DNA of 64,000 bases from Sphagnum compactum (GCA_965153455.1 OZ234501.1:6262001-6326000), one strand, 5' to 3'; positions 25,040-37,085 are shown, numbered from the stretch's first letter. Notes: generated from the letters alone by a model not told the origin. A program made the numbers and translations.

Positions 25040-25540
25040 TTAAGGATTGTTATTGGTATTTTTTTGGGGTGCCCAAATTGACTTGTGAAATGAATAATAA
25101 AAAAGTTCATAAAAGAGGAAAAAAATAAAAGCAAGTAATATTACACACAAATATATAATGTGCTTTTTTTTTTTATTAAGGATTTTATTGAGTTCTTTTT
25201 CTAGGGGTGGTCAAATTAACTTGTGAAATAATGAAAACATCATAAGAAGGAGGAGTTAATAAACAATAAATATTGTTTTATACACAAATATGTAAAGTGT
25301 TTTTATTTAATCTTTTTTTTTTTTGGGTGCCCAAATTGATTTGAGAGTTGAAAAGTGAAAAAAATCATATAAGGAAGAAGAAAATACATAAATAAGTATT
25401 GTTTTAAACACAAATATGCAAATATGTTTTTTTTTTTGGTCTTAAGGATTTTATTGAGTTTTTTTTTCTTTGATTGCCCAAATTGACTTGTGAGGAGAAT
25501 AGTGGAAAAGATCATAATGACGAGGAAGAAAGAAAAGAAA
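25040..25540. repeat. Four-copy tandem array, unit about 125-140 bp
   Basis: Four diverged units begin near 25041, 25177, 25305 and 25440. Each holds AAGGATTTTATTGAG or a variant, a T-run, then TGCCCAAATTGACTTGTGA (or close), an A-rich part with CATAA.GAAG, and then ACACAAATATG before the next T-run. It ends about 700 bp before the kinesin start codon, so it could lie at the edge of the promoter. Confidence 0.8.
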
Positions 25541-26247
25541 AGAAAATTTATTATACAAAAATATGAAATACTATACCAATACAGTACAATATATGCTATA
25601 CCAATACATATACGAAGCCTGCTACAGGTATATACTATAGAGGTAAGTACGGGTTCCGCTGCAACCGCGAGTTCGAACCGCGGTTCCGACAAAGGACCCG
25701 TTTGAACCAGAATCCCCCGCAACGGCTACTTTCTCCTGCTCCGTTACTCTTCGCGATTTCCTCTCGCTCTTTGACGCGGGTGGGCTTCTCTTGTCGCTCG
25801 CAGTAGTCTCTCTGGCCGATTTTTCCTCTGCTCTTCAGCTTCCTTCCCTTGCGATTGTGACGGTTATAGTATGTGGTTGTCTGAAAATTCTTTTTCGCAA
25901 TTTTTTTTTCATTTTTGTGTGATGAAAGTTGAGAGAGAAGGCACGTATTTCTTTGGTGTGGCGGGGAAGCTGTGAAGAAAAATTAAAAGAAGAAGATGTG
26001 GGAGCTGCTGCGTCTCTTCTCTCCTGTTCGTCTTCTTGACGTTGTTGATCTTTTATATGTGATGTGAAGAAGGCAAATGATGAAGAGAATGTTTTGTACT
26101 CGTAGAAGACGGACGATATAAACTTTGAAGGTATTTTTTGGCCGGGAAAGTCTGGTCGTGGTTTTGCACGTCGACCTACCGCGAGGTTTTTCTCCTCTAT
26201 TTCTCCGAGTTTTGTAGAAGGAGACATAGAGAAGAGGATTGGAGAAA
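25541..26247 (+). promoter_or_regulatory. Promoter and 5' leader of the KIN-12 gene
   Basis: Composition shifts sharply from the AT-rich array to mixed, CG-containing sequence at about 25645. A GC-rich block at 25649-25700 contains overlapping inverted words (CAACCGCGAGTTCGAACCGC, CGGTTCC). Leader sequence runs to the ATG at 26248. An upstream TTG in the same frame (26239) was not used because ATG is the normal eukaryotic start. Confidence 0.45.
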
Positions 26248-29200
26248 ATGAAGGGAGGATTGACACGCTCCAGGAGTGCACGAGGCCCAGTATCGCCGTC
26301 GTCGGATTCTTCACATAAGGAGCGAGAGCCTTTCCATGTAGGTCCGTACCGTCCAAGCAGTGCTCCTGCTGTTGTAGCTGCTGGTCGAAGGTCTCGACAC
26401 AACAGCGAAAATGTACCTCCGGATGCCTCCGCAAATGTAGGTGCTTCTTCTCTGCCGTGGTCTTGTTGATGAAAGAGAGGAAAGGGTAGTTTCTGTTCTG
26501 GAGGTCAGGGCAGAGCGCCTACATGATGCTCTTCTCTGCCGGCAGTGAACGCGAAGCGTAGTTTCTATTGTTGTCGAGGTCAGGCCAAGAACGTCTACAT
26601 GACGCGCTTTCTTTTCTCTATCTATCAATGCTCAAGGCTGTGTTCTTTGTGGACACTTAATTTTCTGTACAGGTACAAGAGGGGTCCTTTTCCCCTGCAC
26701 AAACCAAACCAGCATTCAAAGGAGCAACAAAAGGCTCAAAGGAGTCATTGCAGAACAGTCCCTCCCTTCCACCAAGACCTCCGAGGCCATCGCCTGCACG
26801 AAGTGCGTCGAATGGATTGAGTAGTAATCAATCCTTTGAGCAAGGAAGCGCTAAGAGGAAGATCAACTGGGATTTGCAATCGGGAAGCAGCACAGAAGGG
26901 TTCTCATTGAACACAGCAGCAGCAGGGGATACGGCTTCTTCTACAGATTCTGGAGTCAAGGCAAGCTTTTGCTTTTCTTTAAGAATGTGCTCCTCGTTCT
27001 ATCTTTGCAACATGCCCTATGTTTGTGTGCAAAGAATCTTCTTAACCTAATGAGGAGTTTGTTCATGGTCTCTGGTTTCTAGGTCATTGTGAGGATGCGA
27101 CCATTGAATAAAAAGGAGGAGACCGAAGAGGCGGAAATTGTGTTGCAGAAGACATCAGTGACATCTGTCTCTATAGCTGATCAGCACTTTACTTATGATG
27201 CTGTAGCTGGACAAGATGCTTCTCAGGTCAGTATCATCATGAGATGCTTGAATTTTCTTGTCTCTGCCTCTGGTTCTGCCTCAGCTTGTATGAATATTCC
27301 TGCCATTATAATGCATAACTTGCAGGAGGCTCCCCTGATTGAGATTTGTTCAACTGACCCTGGCAGAACAACATGCCATTTGTGAAAAAGCCCGTGACAA
27401 AATTGCATTGTGGGCATTTTGTCAGCAAGCGGTTTTTGAGATGGTAGGGCTGCCAATGGTGGAGAACTGTCTTGCAGGCTTCAACAGCTCCATTTTTGCC
27501 TATGGCCAGGTTGAACATTCTCCTTTATTGCCCTGCAGGACCAAGTTTCCATGAAAAGTTGTCAACGTCCTTGAGCATCATGGACATCTTGAATTGCAGA
27601 GTGCAAATCTGAGTCTTAGGGTTTCACATACTGATATTGATTTTGATGGCATGTGGATTAGACTGGGAGTGGAAAAACCCACACAATGTGGGGTGCAATG
27701 CCTGATTCCAACACTGACCTGTCACCCTCTGCGGACTGTGGCCTTACACCACGCGTCTTTGAGCGGCTATTTGCTCGCATTCACCAGGTACAAACGCGCT
27801 GGAACCCCTGCAATTGGAGCACCCCTTTTTCCTCTCATAACAGTCATTGCTCTTTGAACTCTCTGTTTTGCTGCACGTCGTTCTTATGTGCCCCCTGCAA
27901 CATCTTGTTGCCTCTTGCTCCTTCTACTCATCTTTGGTAAAGTTGTGGTACTTTCAAGTCCATCTTCATGTATCACTAAGGTTAATGTTCCTTGTCCCAT
28001 GCAGGAAGAGGAGAAAAACACAGACAAGCAGCTCTGGTATCAGTGCCGGTGCTCCTTTCTTGAGGTACTGCAGGTGCCCCAAAGAAGCTGTAGACAGTTT
28101 ATATGCATAGATAAATGGTACCTTTGGCAGGCAGACTGACAGGTACTGTGGCAAGGACACAAGAGACCAAACATTAAATTCACTCATAGGGACAGTCAAA
28201 GTTGGTGTTCTGAATTCTTACTCAAATCTTACACCTAATTTTCACTTGTTTTCATTTCTAGATCTATCATGAACAAATCATGGATTTGCTGGAGCCATCA
28301 CAGAAAAACCTAATGGTAAGCATTCTACTGGCATGCTGTGTCACATCAATGCAGAGAGGCAGGTGTTTAAGAAGCAGTATAAAGGCCACATGTTTGTTCC
28401 GGAGACCATCTGATTGCCAAATTTTTTTTATTGTAGATGTGATAGCTGTTCTTTTAGGCTGTGCATGGATTGATTTTCACTGCAATTTTGAATCTAATTT
28501 GCCTTTGAGAATACCTGTTATGTGTGTGCAGATCAGAGAGGACACAAAGACTGGCATTTATGTAGATGGTTTGACTGAGGAATATGTATCCAATGTCAAA
28601 GATGTCATGCGGCTGCTTATCAAGGTTTTTTTTCCTCTGGGTTTCTTTCTCTCTTATATTGTTTTCATTCATCTGCTAGGCATGAGCACAGCTTCAAAAT
28701 AGATCATCTGACTTGATTTCCTGTGTGAAGTCATCATGCAACTGACCAAAGTGCTTCTTTGTTTGGACATGGATAGGGTCTGGCCAACAGAAGAGTTGGT
28801 GAAACAACCATGAACAGAGAAAGTTCACGTTCACACATTGTTTTCACATGTGTCATTGAATGTCGTTCCAAGGTATTGCATCCCCCAATCTCATCAAGCT
28901 CTTCTTCAAAAACTTCTTCACTCTCACAATATTGACTGAGCAGCTTCTGCTGGAAAAAATTGTATTGCCTACAAATACAGCTAGTTTTTTCTTTTATCAG
29001 TGAAGATATCTCGGTGATGGTGGTGTCCCTTGTATGTTCTTTCAGAGTGTGGGAGAAGGCCTGAGCAGTGTCAGGAGCAGCAGGATGAATTTAGTCGATT
29101 TGGCAGGCTCTGAGCGGCAAAAGCAGACAGGTGCTGCTGGTGATCGACTCAAGGAGGCTGGCAACATCAATAAATCACTCTCCCAACTTGGGTGGGTGGA

Positions 29201-32200
29201 TAATTGATTCCTGAATGGCTCATGTTCTTTTACCAAGAAGATTGTTGGCTTTCTGTAGTGATAGCTTGTGGCCAACTTTGTAACATACGTTGGGGGATCA
29301 GATTATTGAGTTATCTATGTGGAGTGCAATGGGAGTGCCACGAATGTAATTTACTGACATCTATGCAATTGGTGTTTGTCTGTATGAGTGCAGTAATGTG
29401 ATAAATATACTGGCAGAAGTGACACAATCAGGGAAACAGCGGCATATTCCTTATCGGGATTCCCGTCTCACATTTCTATTGCAGGAGTCCCTTGGTGGTA
29501 ATGCAAAGCTTGCCATGATCTGTGCAGTCTCCCCAGCTAGTAGGTAAGCACCTTCCTGCCAGGATAGTATAAAAGCCGTGCTTTCCACCAAGCAGATCCA
29601 TTAAAAATTCATCCCAAGTTTTGCACACCAAGAATGTTGAGACCTTTATGTTCTGAATGTAGCTGCAAAAGTGAGACTCTGGGTACCTTGAGATTCGCCC
29701 AAAGAGCAAAGGCCATGCAAAACAAGGCAGTTATTAATGAGGAGAAAGCAAATGATGTGAACCTTCTCCGCGAACAAATTCGGCAGCTCAAGGTGGGAGA
29801 CACTCATGCAAGGCTTTCATTTAACTTTGAACTGTTTAATGTTAAGTCTAGCTTCTATTTCAAGTGGTAACACATTTCAGTATGTGTGCAATGGTTACAG
29901 GATGAGTTGACTCGGATGAAAATGAATAGCAGTGAGCCAGGAGGTAATGGAAGTGGGTATTCCAACAGTTGGAATGCCCGCCGCAGTTACAATCTTCTCA
30001 GGCTCAGCCTGGGCCACCCAATGACATTTCCTATTGTAGATTCAGATGATAATGATGAGGAGATGGAGATTGACGATGAAGCTGTTGACAGTGAGCCAGT
30101 TAGGTCTCCTGCTGTAGTCACTATGGAGGACATGAGAATGGAGCATACTGAGATCTCAAACTCCATGGAGGTGGTATCCAAGGAGGCTAGGAGATCCAGT
30201 TTAGAGCTGGAACATGGATCAGGAATTGTTGTAGTTAATGATGTAGGGGATGATGATTCTCCAAACATTGAGTCGAATGCTACAATCAACACTGAGGATA
30301 TCACCAAGAAGCATACTGACCTCTCAAAATCCACGGAGATGGTATTTAGGGAGGCTGGGACATCAAGCTTAGGGAAGGAATCTGGATCAAGATCTGTGGT
30401 GGTTAATGATCTTGGGGATGATGATGATTCTCCAAATGTTGACTCTCCTGCTGCAGCCACCAGTGAGGATATGACCAGAAAGGATGAGGAGCTTCCAAAT
30501 TCTGTGGCAATGGCATCAAAGGATGTTAGGTCATCAAATTGTGAGAAGGAATCCAGATCCAAATCTGTAACAGTGGACACTGTTGGGGATGATGAATCTC
30601 CAAACATTGACTCTCCAACACTTGGTGTGATGCAAAGGACTAGCCTTCCAGCACTGAATATATCTGCAATTCATGACCTGTCCCCTAGCCTCCAGTCTCC
30701 TACATGCACTCATTCTCCAAAAGAGCTTCTGGTTCGCCTGGAAGAGAAAATCAGACAGCCTCCCATGTTTGGTCTTTCAGCACTTGAAGAAGATTGCACT
30801 GTACTTGACTCATTGCCAAAGGTCCCATTTGCAGAAAGCTCCAGCCTAGGATCTTCTTTGCACAATAGCAAATCATTTGCATCTCCACGAGACCGACTGG
30901 CTGCAAGCCTTCATCGTGGACTGCAGATTCTGGACAACCATCAAAACAAGTCACATGCCTCAGGAGGCAGGTGGGATCACAATAGAATTTCCCTCACAGA
31001 GCATGACAAATTTGAGTGCAGTGAATTTCTTCTTAGGAGAGCAGAAACATCAAACTATTTCTTGTTCCAACTTGCTATATAGTCTGAAAGATGCTGTTGA
31101 TTTATGACTGTGTTTTTAGGTCAAGTGCGGTGCGTTTCTCCTTCCAAAGTGCAGACCTCAAAGCTACAAAGACTGTGGATAAGGGTGCTCAGACATTAGC
31201 CATGGGATGCACCTGCAACTGCACTTTGTTATCAAACTCCATATCGTCTAATGTGCGGTCTTCCTTCCAAAAACTTGACTTCAAAAAGACACGAAGAAGT
31301 GATGCTGGCACCCAAACATCTCCCCAAAGGCTGATAACTTCTGGTACGGAATGGTCAGAATTGCTGGAGATAGGCATCAACACACCCCTGCCTGATTCTC
31401 CTGACAAATCACTAGACACAATGCAGAGGCCCAGGAACAGCCAGGAGACCACTTTAACACCTAGGCCAGATTATGCTCAGGTAAGAATCTCTGGAGTTAG
31501 ATTTGAGGTTTTTGAGTTAGATTTTATCTTCCCATTTAGTGTGATGATGCATGGCATTAATTGTGTGTGCAGGCCATAGAGGCTGTGTTGGCTGGATCCA
31601 TCAGGAGGGAAAGAGCAGTTGAAGAGGCAATGATGCAGCAAGCTGCAGAGATTGAACAACTTAACCGCTTGGTATCATGACTTGACCTAGAAGACCTTTG
31701 ACTGTTGGCAGCTTGCATTTGTACAAAATCTCTAGATGATGATGTGGGCTGATTAGGATGATTTTTGTGTGCAGGTGAGGCAATACAAGAATGAGAGGGA
31801 GTGCAACTCTGTCCTTCAACAAAGCCGGGAAGATAAAATCCTTCGGCTGGAGGCCCTCATGGGTGGTGTCCTTCCCAGTGACATTTTCCTCACAGAAGAG
31901 TGGCAAGCCCTTCTCCATGAACACAAGGTACAGTCATGATGTTATTTTCTCCTCCACATCCAAATTAATTCAATTTCCTCAAGGAGAAGCTTGTGTACAG
32001 GTTTCAAGATAAGTCTCCCAATGCCTCCTTGTTTGTTTGCAGACCTTGCAGGAAAAGTTTGATAAACATCCAGAGGTGACACATGCCAAAGTGGAGCAGG
32101 AACGATTGCTAGATGAGCTTGAGCGCTATAGAACCTTCTTTGACTTTGGTGAGAGAGAAGTGCTACTACAAGAAATTCAACAACTGAGAAACCACCTACA

Positions 32201-33627
32201 AACACATCTTGAATGTGGGACTCTAGGAGCAAAGCATCGACGTCTTTCTCTCACCTCAAAGGCTCTAAGGGGCTCAACAGCTGACCTGTCAAAGTCCACT
32301 GCCCTCTGTACATTGCCAGAGGCAACATCATTGTGTGGGCTAAATGCTGTGGAGCATCTTGAAGGCCACCTCTGGGAGAAGGAACAAATGGAGTGGGAGG
32401 AAAGGGAGATCGAGTTACTTACCATTGTGGAAGATTTAAGGGAGGAAGCTGATAGTTATAAGCAGCTCTCAGAAAGGAGGAAGCTGGAGCTGGATGGTGA
32501 AAAGAGGTAACTGGAAACTTATAGCTTGCTGATCAGATATCTGTCCATGAGAATATAGCTTGTGATTTGTGGACATCTAAACTTAAGGAAGGAAACTGCA
32601 AGTTATTAGCAACTCTTAGAATTGAGGAAGCTGGAGCTTGATGGTGAAAAGTGGTAAGTTGAAACTTACAGCTCACTGATCGGAGATCTGTCTAAGAGAT
32701 ATAGCTTGTGATTTGTGCACATCTAAATTTATGCTGATGTATCTGATGCTCATCCCCAGGTGTGCAAAAGAAGTACATGAGGCACTGGAGATGGCCATGG
32801 AAGGACATGCTCGTCTCTTGGAACAGTATGCTGAGTTGCAGGAGAAACACATTGGACTGTTGAGTAAGAATCGTAAAATTCGTGAAGGCGTTACAAACCT
32901 CAAAAAGTTGGCAAAGAAGGCAGGAGTAACAGCAACTGAGACTCGATGGTTTGAGTCACAGGCTGAGCAGCTGGTGGCCATGAGAATTGACCATGAACAT
33001 GAGAGAGATGCTGCTAAGGATGAGGTGGAGGGCCTTAAGATGCAGCTACGAGATACAGCTGATGCAGTCCAAGCTGCTGGAGAGCTTCTGGTGCGATTGA
33101 AGGAAGCAGAGGATGCAGTGTGCATGGCTCAGGTAAGATTTCCTTGCACCTTCATTGCTTTTTTTTGCACATTTTCATGAGCAACCCAAATGCTGAATCA
33201 AAATGTTTATGCCATATTGCAGGATGCAGCAGCAATGGCAGGACAAGAAGCCAACACAATTCGCAGAGAGATGGAGAAGATGACTCAAAAGCATGCCAGA
33301 GAGACAGCTACACTCCAGCAGCGTTTGCTAGAAGCAAGCATGCAGAAAGCATCATTGTGTCCCATGTGCATAATGGCAGAACGAGTCAAGTTTGAGTTCA
33401 ATGAAGTCGATACAGAGGCAGCCGAGGCTGAAGCAGAAGCTGAGGCCTTGGCCAAAACACGTAAGGAGGACTGTAAGAAGGTGAGATCCCAAAGGCTTGG
33501 CTGGAATAGTGGGGAGGGATTGATTGAAGAAGAGGACGAGGAAGAAAGCATTGCTGGAGAGCATGAAGGTCATCAACTACCTCTGGAAAATCTTGATATT
33601 GATGAATTTGTTGATGAGATTCTGTGA
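26248..33627 (+). CDS. KIN12: Kinesin-12 (PAKRP1/KIN-12-like), 19 exons
   Basis: Exons: 26248-26436, 26673-26960, 27083-27226, 27426-27509, 27662-27787, 28005-28064, 28262-28315, 28532-28624, 28777-28872, 29046-29191, 29394-29543, 29663-29792, 29901-30970, 31120-31480, 31573-31671, 31775-31927, 32043-32506, 32760-33132, 33223-33627. All phases join, giving about 1494 residues. The motor domain spans residues 156-505: [12 protein letters not shown]-loop GQTGSGKT (234-241), switch I NRESSRSH (359-366), switch II DLAGSE (396-401), neck [19 protein letters not shown]-12 signatures include [31 protein letters not shown] and WNARRS after the neck. A Ser/acidic tandem-repeat segment and coiled coils follow ([26 protein letters not shown]). 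Known KIN-12 members act at the phragmoplast in plant cytokinesis; the same role is inferred here. Intron 2 appears to be GC-AG. Confidence 0.95.
30123..30626 (+). repeat. In-frame tandem repeat inside kinesin exon 13 (three units, 55-57 residues)
   Basis: Units start at 30123, 30291 and 30462. Each begins M/T/S-EDM/I, continues with E-x-S-x-S-x-E-V/M and a Lys/Arg-Glu/Asp pair, and ends [14 protein letters not shown] or a variant ([29 protein letters not shown]). The period is 168-171 bp and stays in frame. The segment is Ser/Asp/Glu-rich, probably disordered, and lies between the motor/neck and the coiled-coil stalk. Confidence 0.85.
32461..32735 (+). repeat. Tandem duplication of the end of kinesin exon 17 and its donor
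   Basis: The last ~46 bases of exon 17 plus the first ~80 of intron 17 (32461-32585) are repeated at about 32610-32735. Both copies read GAGGAAGCTGGAGCT or AGGAAGCTGGAGCT, GATGGTGAAAAG, then a donor, then AGCTTGTGATTTGTG. Copy 1 has the donor GTAACT (32507), copy 2 GTAAGT (32654). Reading from copy 1 into copy 2 meets a stop at once (AGG TAA), so copy 2 is probably intronic. Confidence 0.8.
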
Positions 33628-33661
33628 GAAGAAAAAAAGGTCCTTGGTGGGGCTTTTGTGT

Positions 33662-33700
33662 GTATTGCACATGATTGCCTAATGCACAATCATGCAATAC
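33662..33700 (+). other. Stem-loop in the KIN-12 3' untranslated region
   Basis: GTATTGCACATGATTG pairs with CAATCATGCAATAC, with a two-base bulge in the left arm and a short loop. It starts 35 bases after the stop codon, so it would lie in the mRNA 3' untranslated region. The function is unknown. Confidence 0.55.
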
Positions 33701-36339
33701 CATGAAGCAGCAGTGGAGGGTGGAAGCAAGTGTGTATACTACAAATTTATTAGGAATCTTGTTGCTCTTTGAGCTGTGCAAAATGATGTATTTGGACCCC
33801 CCTTATTCATCGGAATGTTGAGTTTGTTGGTGCTGACTACTACCTGATTTACTCTTGTTGGCTTTTATGAGCATTAAAGAGAATAACAATAAGATAAGCA
33901 CTCTTCTTATTGCAGCTTTTGATTTTGAGTGTGAATTTCTTCAATGTAACACATTTTGTCTAGTAAGATTAGAGGCAAATGAACGATGAATGGCAACTTG
34001 GAGGCTAATGCTAGCATGTGTTGTTTATATTTGGGCTAATTGGGTAACTTTTTTTCAGCTGAATGGTATCTATCATTTTCACATCCATGATCATCTGTCA
34101 TCCAGTGCTTCTATTGCAGAGTTGTAGCTGTCGAGGCCACACAGATTGTGACTGACTTTCGAGGATTGAAACTTGTTTTGTGTTGTGGGGTTTTTAATCC
34201 TACAACATGTTGTGCCAGACATCCAACATGGGATGGTAACCATCATGGTGTTTTAGGTATGGCGTTTGTTACCTTATCCATGTTATGCGGCATATTTACA
34301 TTAGCAATATTATTGGCTTGAGATTTTCGTTGATGTCTTATGATTTGCAAGCTGTGCTCATATTTGTTATATTTATTACTGTTATGTAATGAACAATCTG
34401 TTCTTTTGTTTGTGCATAGTTAGTGATAGTTGAAAATTTGTTGCTGGTATCTTTGTTAAAATCTTTTTGTTGGTACAAAGATGTGGTCTGTAAATGGCTG
34501 CCATAGCTCCAAAGAAGGGGCCATACATAACAGAGAAGTAAAGTGATCAATTTCATGGCATCTAAACTGCACTGGTCTTGTCAAACCGCATTTCTCTGGA
34601 CTTTTATACTGGGATAATCTGGTATTAGGCCAAACATGTACGTTCAGGGCTGATCCGGTCTTCAATACCATTGTTGATATGAGTCATAAGCTGACATTCA
34701 GACCAACACTCTTTCACATGTTACTCTCCTACTGAAATTTACTCGTTGGACTCAGGTTGTTTGGGTAAAAGTACTCCATTCCAGCGTTGTCAAAAAAAAC
34801 ATGTGCATGTCCATGTCTGTGTAAGGTCCATCACAAAAACAATGTAAAGGCCTGAAAAGGTGTAGTTGGCTTCGAATATTGGCAGCTGCAAACTCTGTAC
34901 TGTACATCCTACAGATTGTAAAGGCCTGAAAAGCTGTTGTTCATTAGTTCTGTATTGGCTTTGAACACTGGCTGCTGCAACCTCTGCACTGTACACCCTG
35001 GTTCTGATGACATTCCAGACCGTTGTTTTGTCACCTGACGTATTCCACAAACAAATCCCTTAGAGAATGTGAATATTCATCCTTAGACATCATATTTATG
35101 CCAGAGAATGTGAGTACTCATCCTTAAGTTTAAAGGGGTGGATTTGTGTAATAAAAGATGCAAATGCTGACTGAGAAGCTCCAACCCAGGGACTCATGAG
35201 GTTGAGATGACAACCAATTTTCCCCTTCATCTCTTTGGGACTTTCAATACTAGACTCATGTGATCGTATGCGTTTTTGTTGTATGTATTCTTGTGTTTGA
35301 TATACATGTATTGAAGCACTTGAATTGCCCCTCAAAAGTCAAATTTGTCACTTACATTTGTATTTTCCAGGTTACTTTCCATACTACCCAAAATCATTAC
35401 AATGCCAAATGTTTTACAAGATTTCAGGTGCCATTCTTCACCTTACTAATTGTGACTACTGCAATCTTCCGTTATGCTTCCTACTTTGATGACACAAATT
35501 TCTTGTTGCTAACTTAATGCATCCCACTAAAGCTTCATACATGGTTACAAACTGGCCATCATTTCATAGATTATTTGGAGGGAACCTTATACAAAATTAA
35601 ACTTCACAGAACTGTGAGAATTACTGCCCTACAACTCCAAGGTGTAAGATTTTTAGACCTAGGTCTTTAACGTGTAAGATGCATTTGACTTAAGGTTTTT
35701 TGGTGTGAGGAGTTATCAAACCTTTTTGGTGTAAGGCAGTGGTAGATGGTTTGGTTTCTACATGAGGAGGTATCACCGTCCAGATTGGGACATTCCCACT
35801 CTTGCGGCCAAAGTACCCCCCAGCAGGAAAGATATGTGGATAGGAAACATTTTGTTTTATTTTACCGTTCCATAACCATCCACATGTATCTAGCTAGCTA
35901 CCAAGTAGACACCGAGTGCTTTACCTACTTGCCTACCTGCATAGAAACCACTTACATTCTCTACCTACTTACCTAGCATACTTATTTGCATGCCTAAGGT
36001 AATCACCTGCATAATCTGGAGTAGAAGGAAGAGGGTTTGCAAGATGGGTTCACAATGTTCAACCTTGATAAAGCTGGAATTGTGGTTCATCCACAACCAT
36101 GTGGTAATGAGTTTCCAAATGGATGGTGCACTGGTAGGTGCTGGCTCACATAAACCCACTGGTAGGGCCTTGCCATTTATCAGATTCTGCTGTGCGGATT
36201 GATTGGATTTCATTCCATCCAGGGCATTAGCAATTGGGTGGGTCCCAGGGGTCAACTGATGAGGGAGCTCTAGTTTTTAAGCCTGACAAAACCAGCTCTG
36301 TCATCCGACAAGCAATGGCCTGGAAATGAAATGAGACCA
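33701..36339. other. Intergenic DNA downstream of KIN-12 with small duplications
   Basis: The first few hundred bases are probably kinesin 3' untranslated and terminator sequence. Two small tandem duplications occur. In 34845-35002, GTAAAGGCCTGAAAAG and CTGTACA-type words appear twice. At about 35061-35128, AGAGAATGTGA..ATTCATCCTTA appears twice. CTAC-rich sequence lies at 35915-35975. No gene was recognised. Confidence 0.5.
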
Positions 36340-37085
36340 GTGAGTTGCTTGTAATACACCATGCTGGCCTGAAACCATACGCATCCACAGCTGCTGAATA
36401 TGCGGGTGTCATGTTATCTTGCAATGCTTTCAACCCTTCCAGTTTTTTGGAGGGCATGGGAAGTGTTGAAAAACTGGAAGTGTTGAAAGCATTGCAAGGT
36501 AACCATAAACCCTGTGAAAACTCTCTTAGTCTCCAACTGCAACTGCAAACCAATGAATATGTATGGGTGTGATGTTACCTTGCACTGCTTTCAACACATC
36601 CTGTGCCCTGCTTTCAACACTAAAAGTTTTGGAGGGCACGGGAAGTGTTGAAAGCATTGAAAGATAACCCGTAACCCTGTGCCTGCTCTGCCATCCAATC
36701 TGAGCTATCATAGTCTCTCCAACTGCAACCCATGAATATGTGGGTATGACGTTAGCTTGCAATGCTTTCAACACTTTCCCCTGCCCTGCTTTCAACACTT
36801 CCAGGTTTTGGAGGGCACGGTAAGTGTTGAAAGCATTGCAAGATAACCCCAAATCCTGTTCCCGTTCTGCCATCCGATCTGAGCTCTCGTAGTCTCCAAC
36901 TGCAACCAACCACAAAGCTGCTGAATATGTAGGGTGTGAAGTTATCTTGCAATGCTTTCAACACTTCCGGACTTGGAGGGCACGGGAAGTATTGAAAGCA
37001 TTGCGAGGTAACCCTAAACCCTGTGTACACTCCGAATGCCATCCGATCACAGCTCTCATAGTCTCCAAGCTGCAACCACAAACCA
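36340..37085. repeat. Tandem array of four hairpin-forming units (~160-190 bp period)
   Basis: Each unit has a left arm CTTGCAATGCTTTCAACAC (or close) and a right arm that is its reverse complement, GTGTTGAAAGCATTGCAAG, separated by a short spacer with TTTTGGAGGGCA.GG. The hairpins span about 36418-36498, 36579-36663, 36756-36842 and 36946-37007. Linkers repeat AACCCTGTG, CATCCGATC.GAGCTCT, AGTCTCCAACTGCAAC and TGAATATGT.GGGTGT.A.GTTA. In units 2 and 3 the left arm itself is doubled. Short open frames through it are by-products. Confidence 0.9.

Noticed and set aside
25650-25700. tRNA-like B-box word GAGTTCGAACC / GGTTCGAACTC
   Set aside because: No A box, acceptor stem or anticodon arm is present. 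It is better explained as part of the GC-rich promoter block of the kinesin gene.
25303-25722. 139-residue minus-strand open frame
   Set aside because: It covers the end of the AT-rich tandem array and the promoter block. The Phe/Lys/Ile-rich peptide is a product of T- and A-runs.
29987-30607. 206-residue minus-strand open frame
   Set aside because: It is the antisense shadow of the repetitive acidic segment in kinesin exon 13, open because that repeat lacks antisense stops.
37009-37022. Telomere-like AACCCTAAACCCT
   Set aside because: There are only about two repeats, they fall within the hairpin array linker, and the window is not at a chromosome end.
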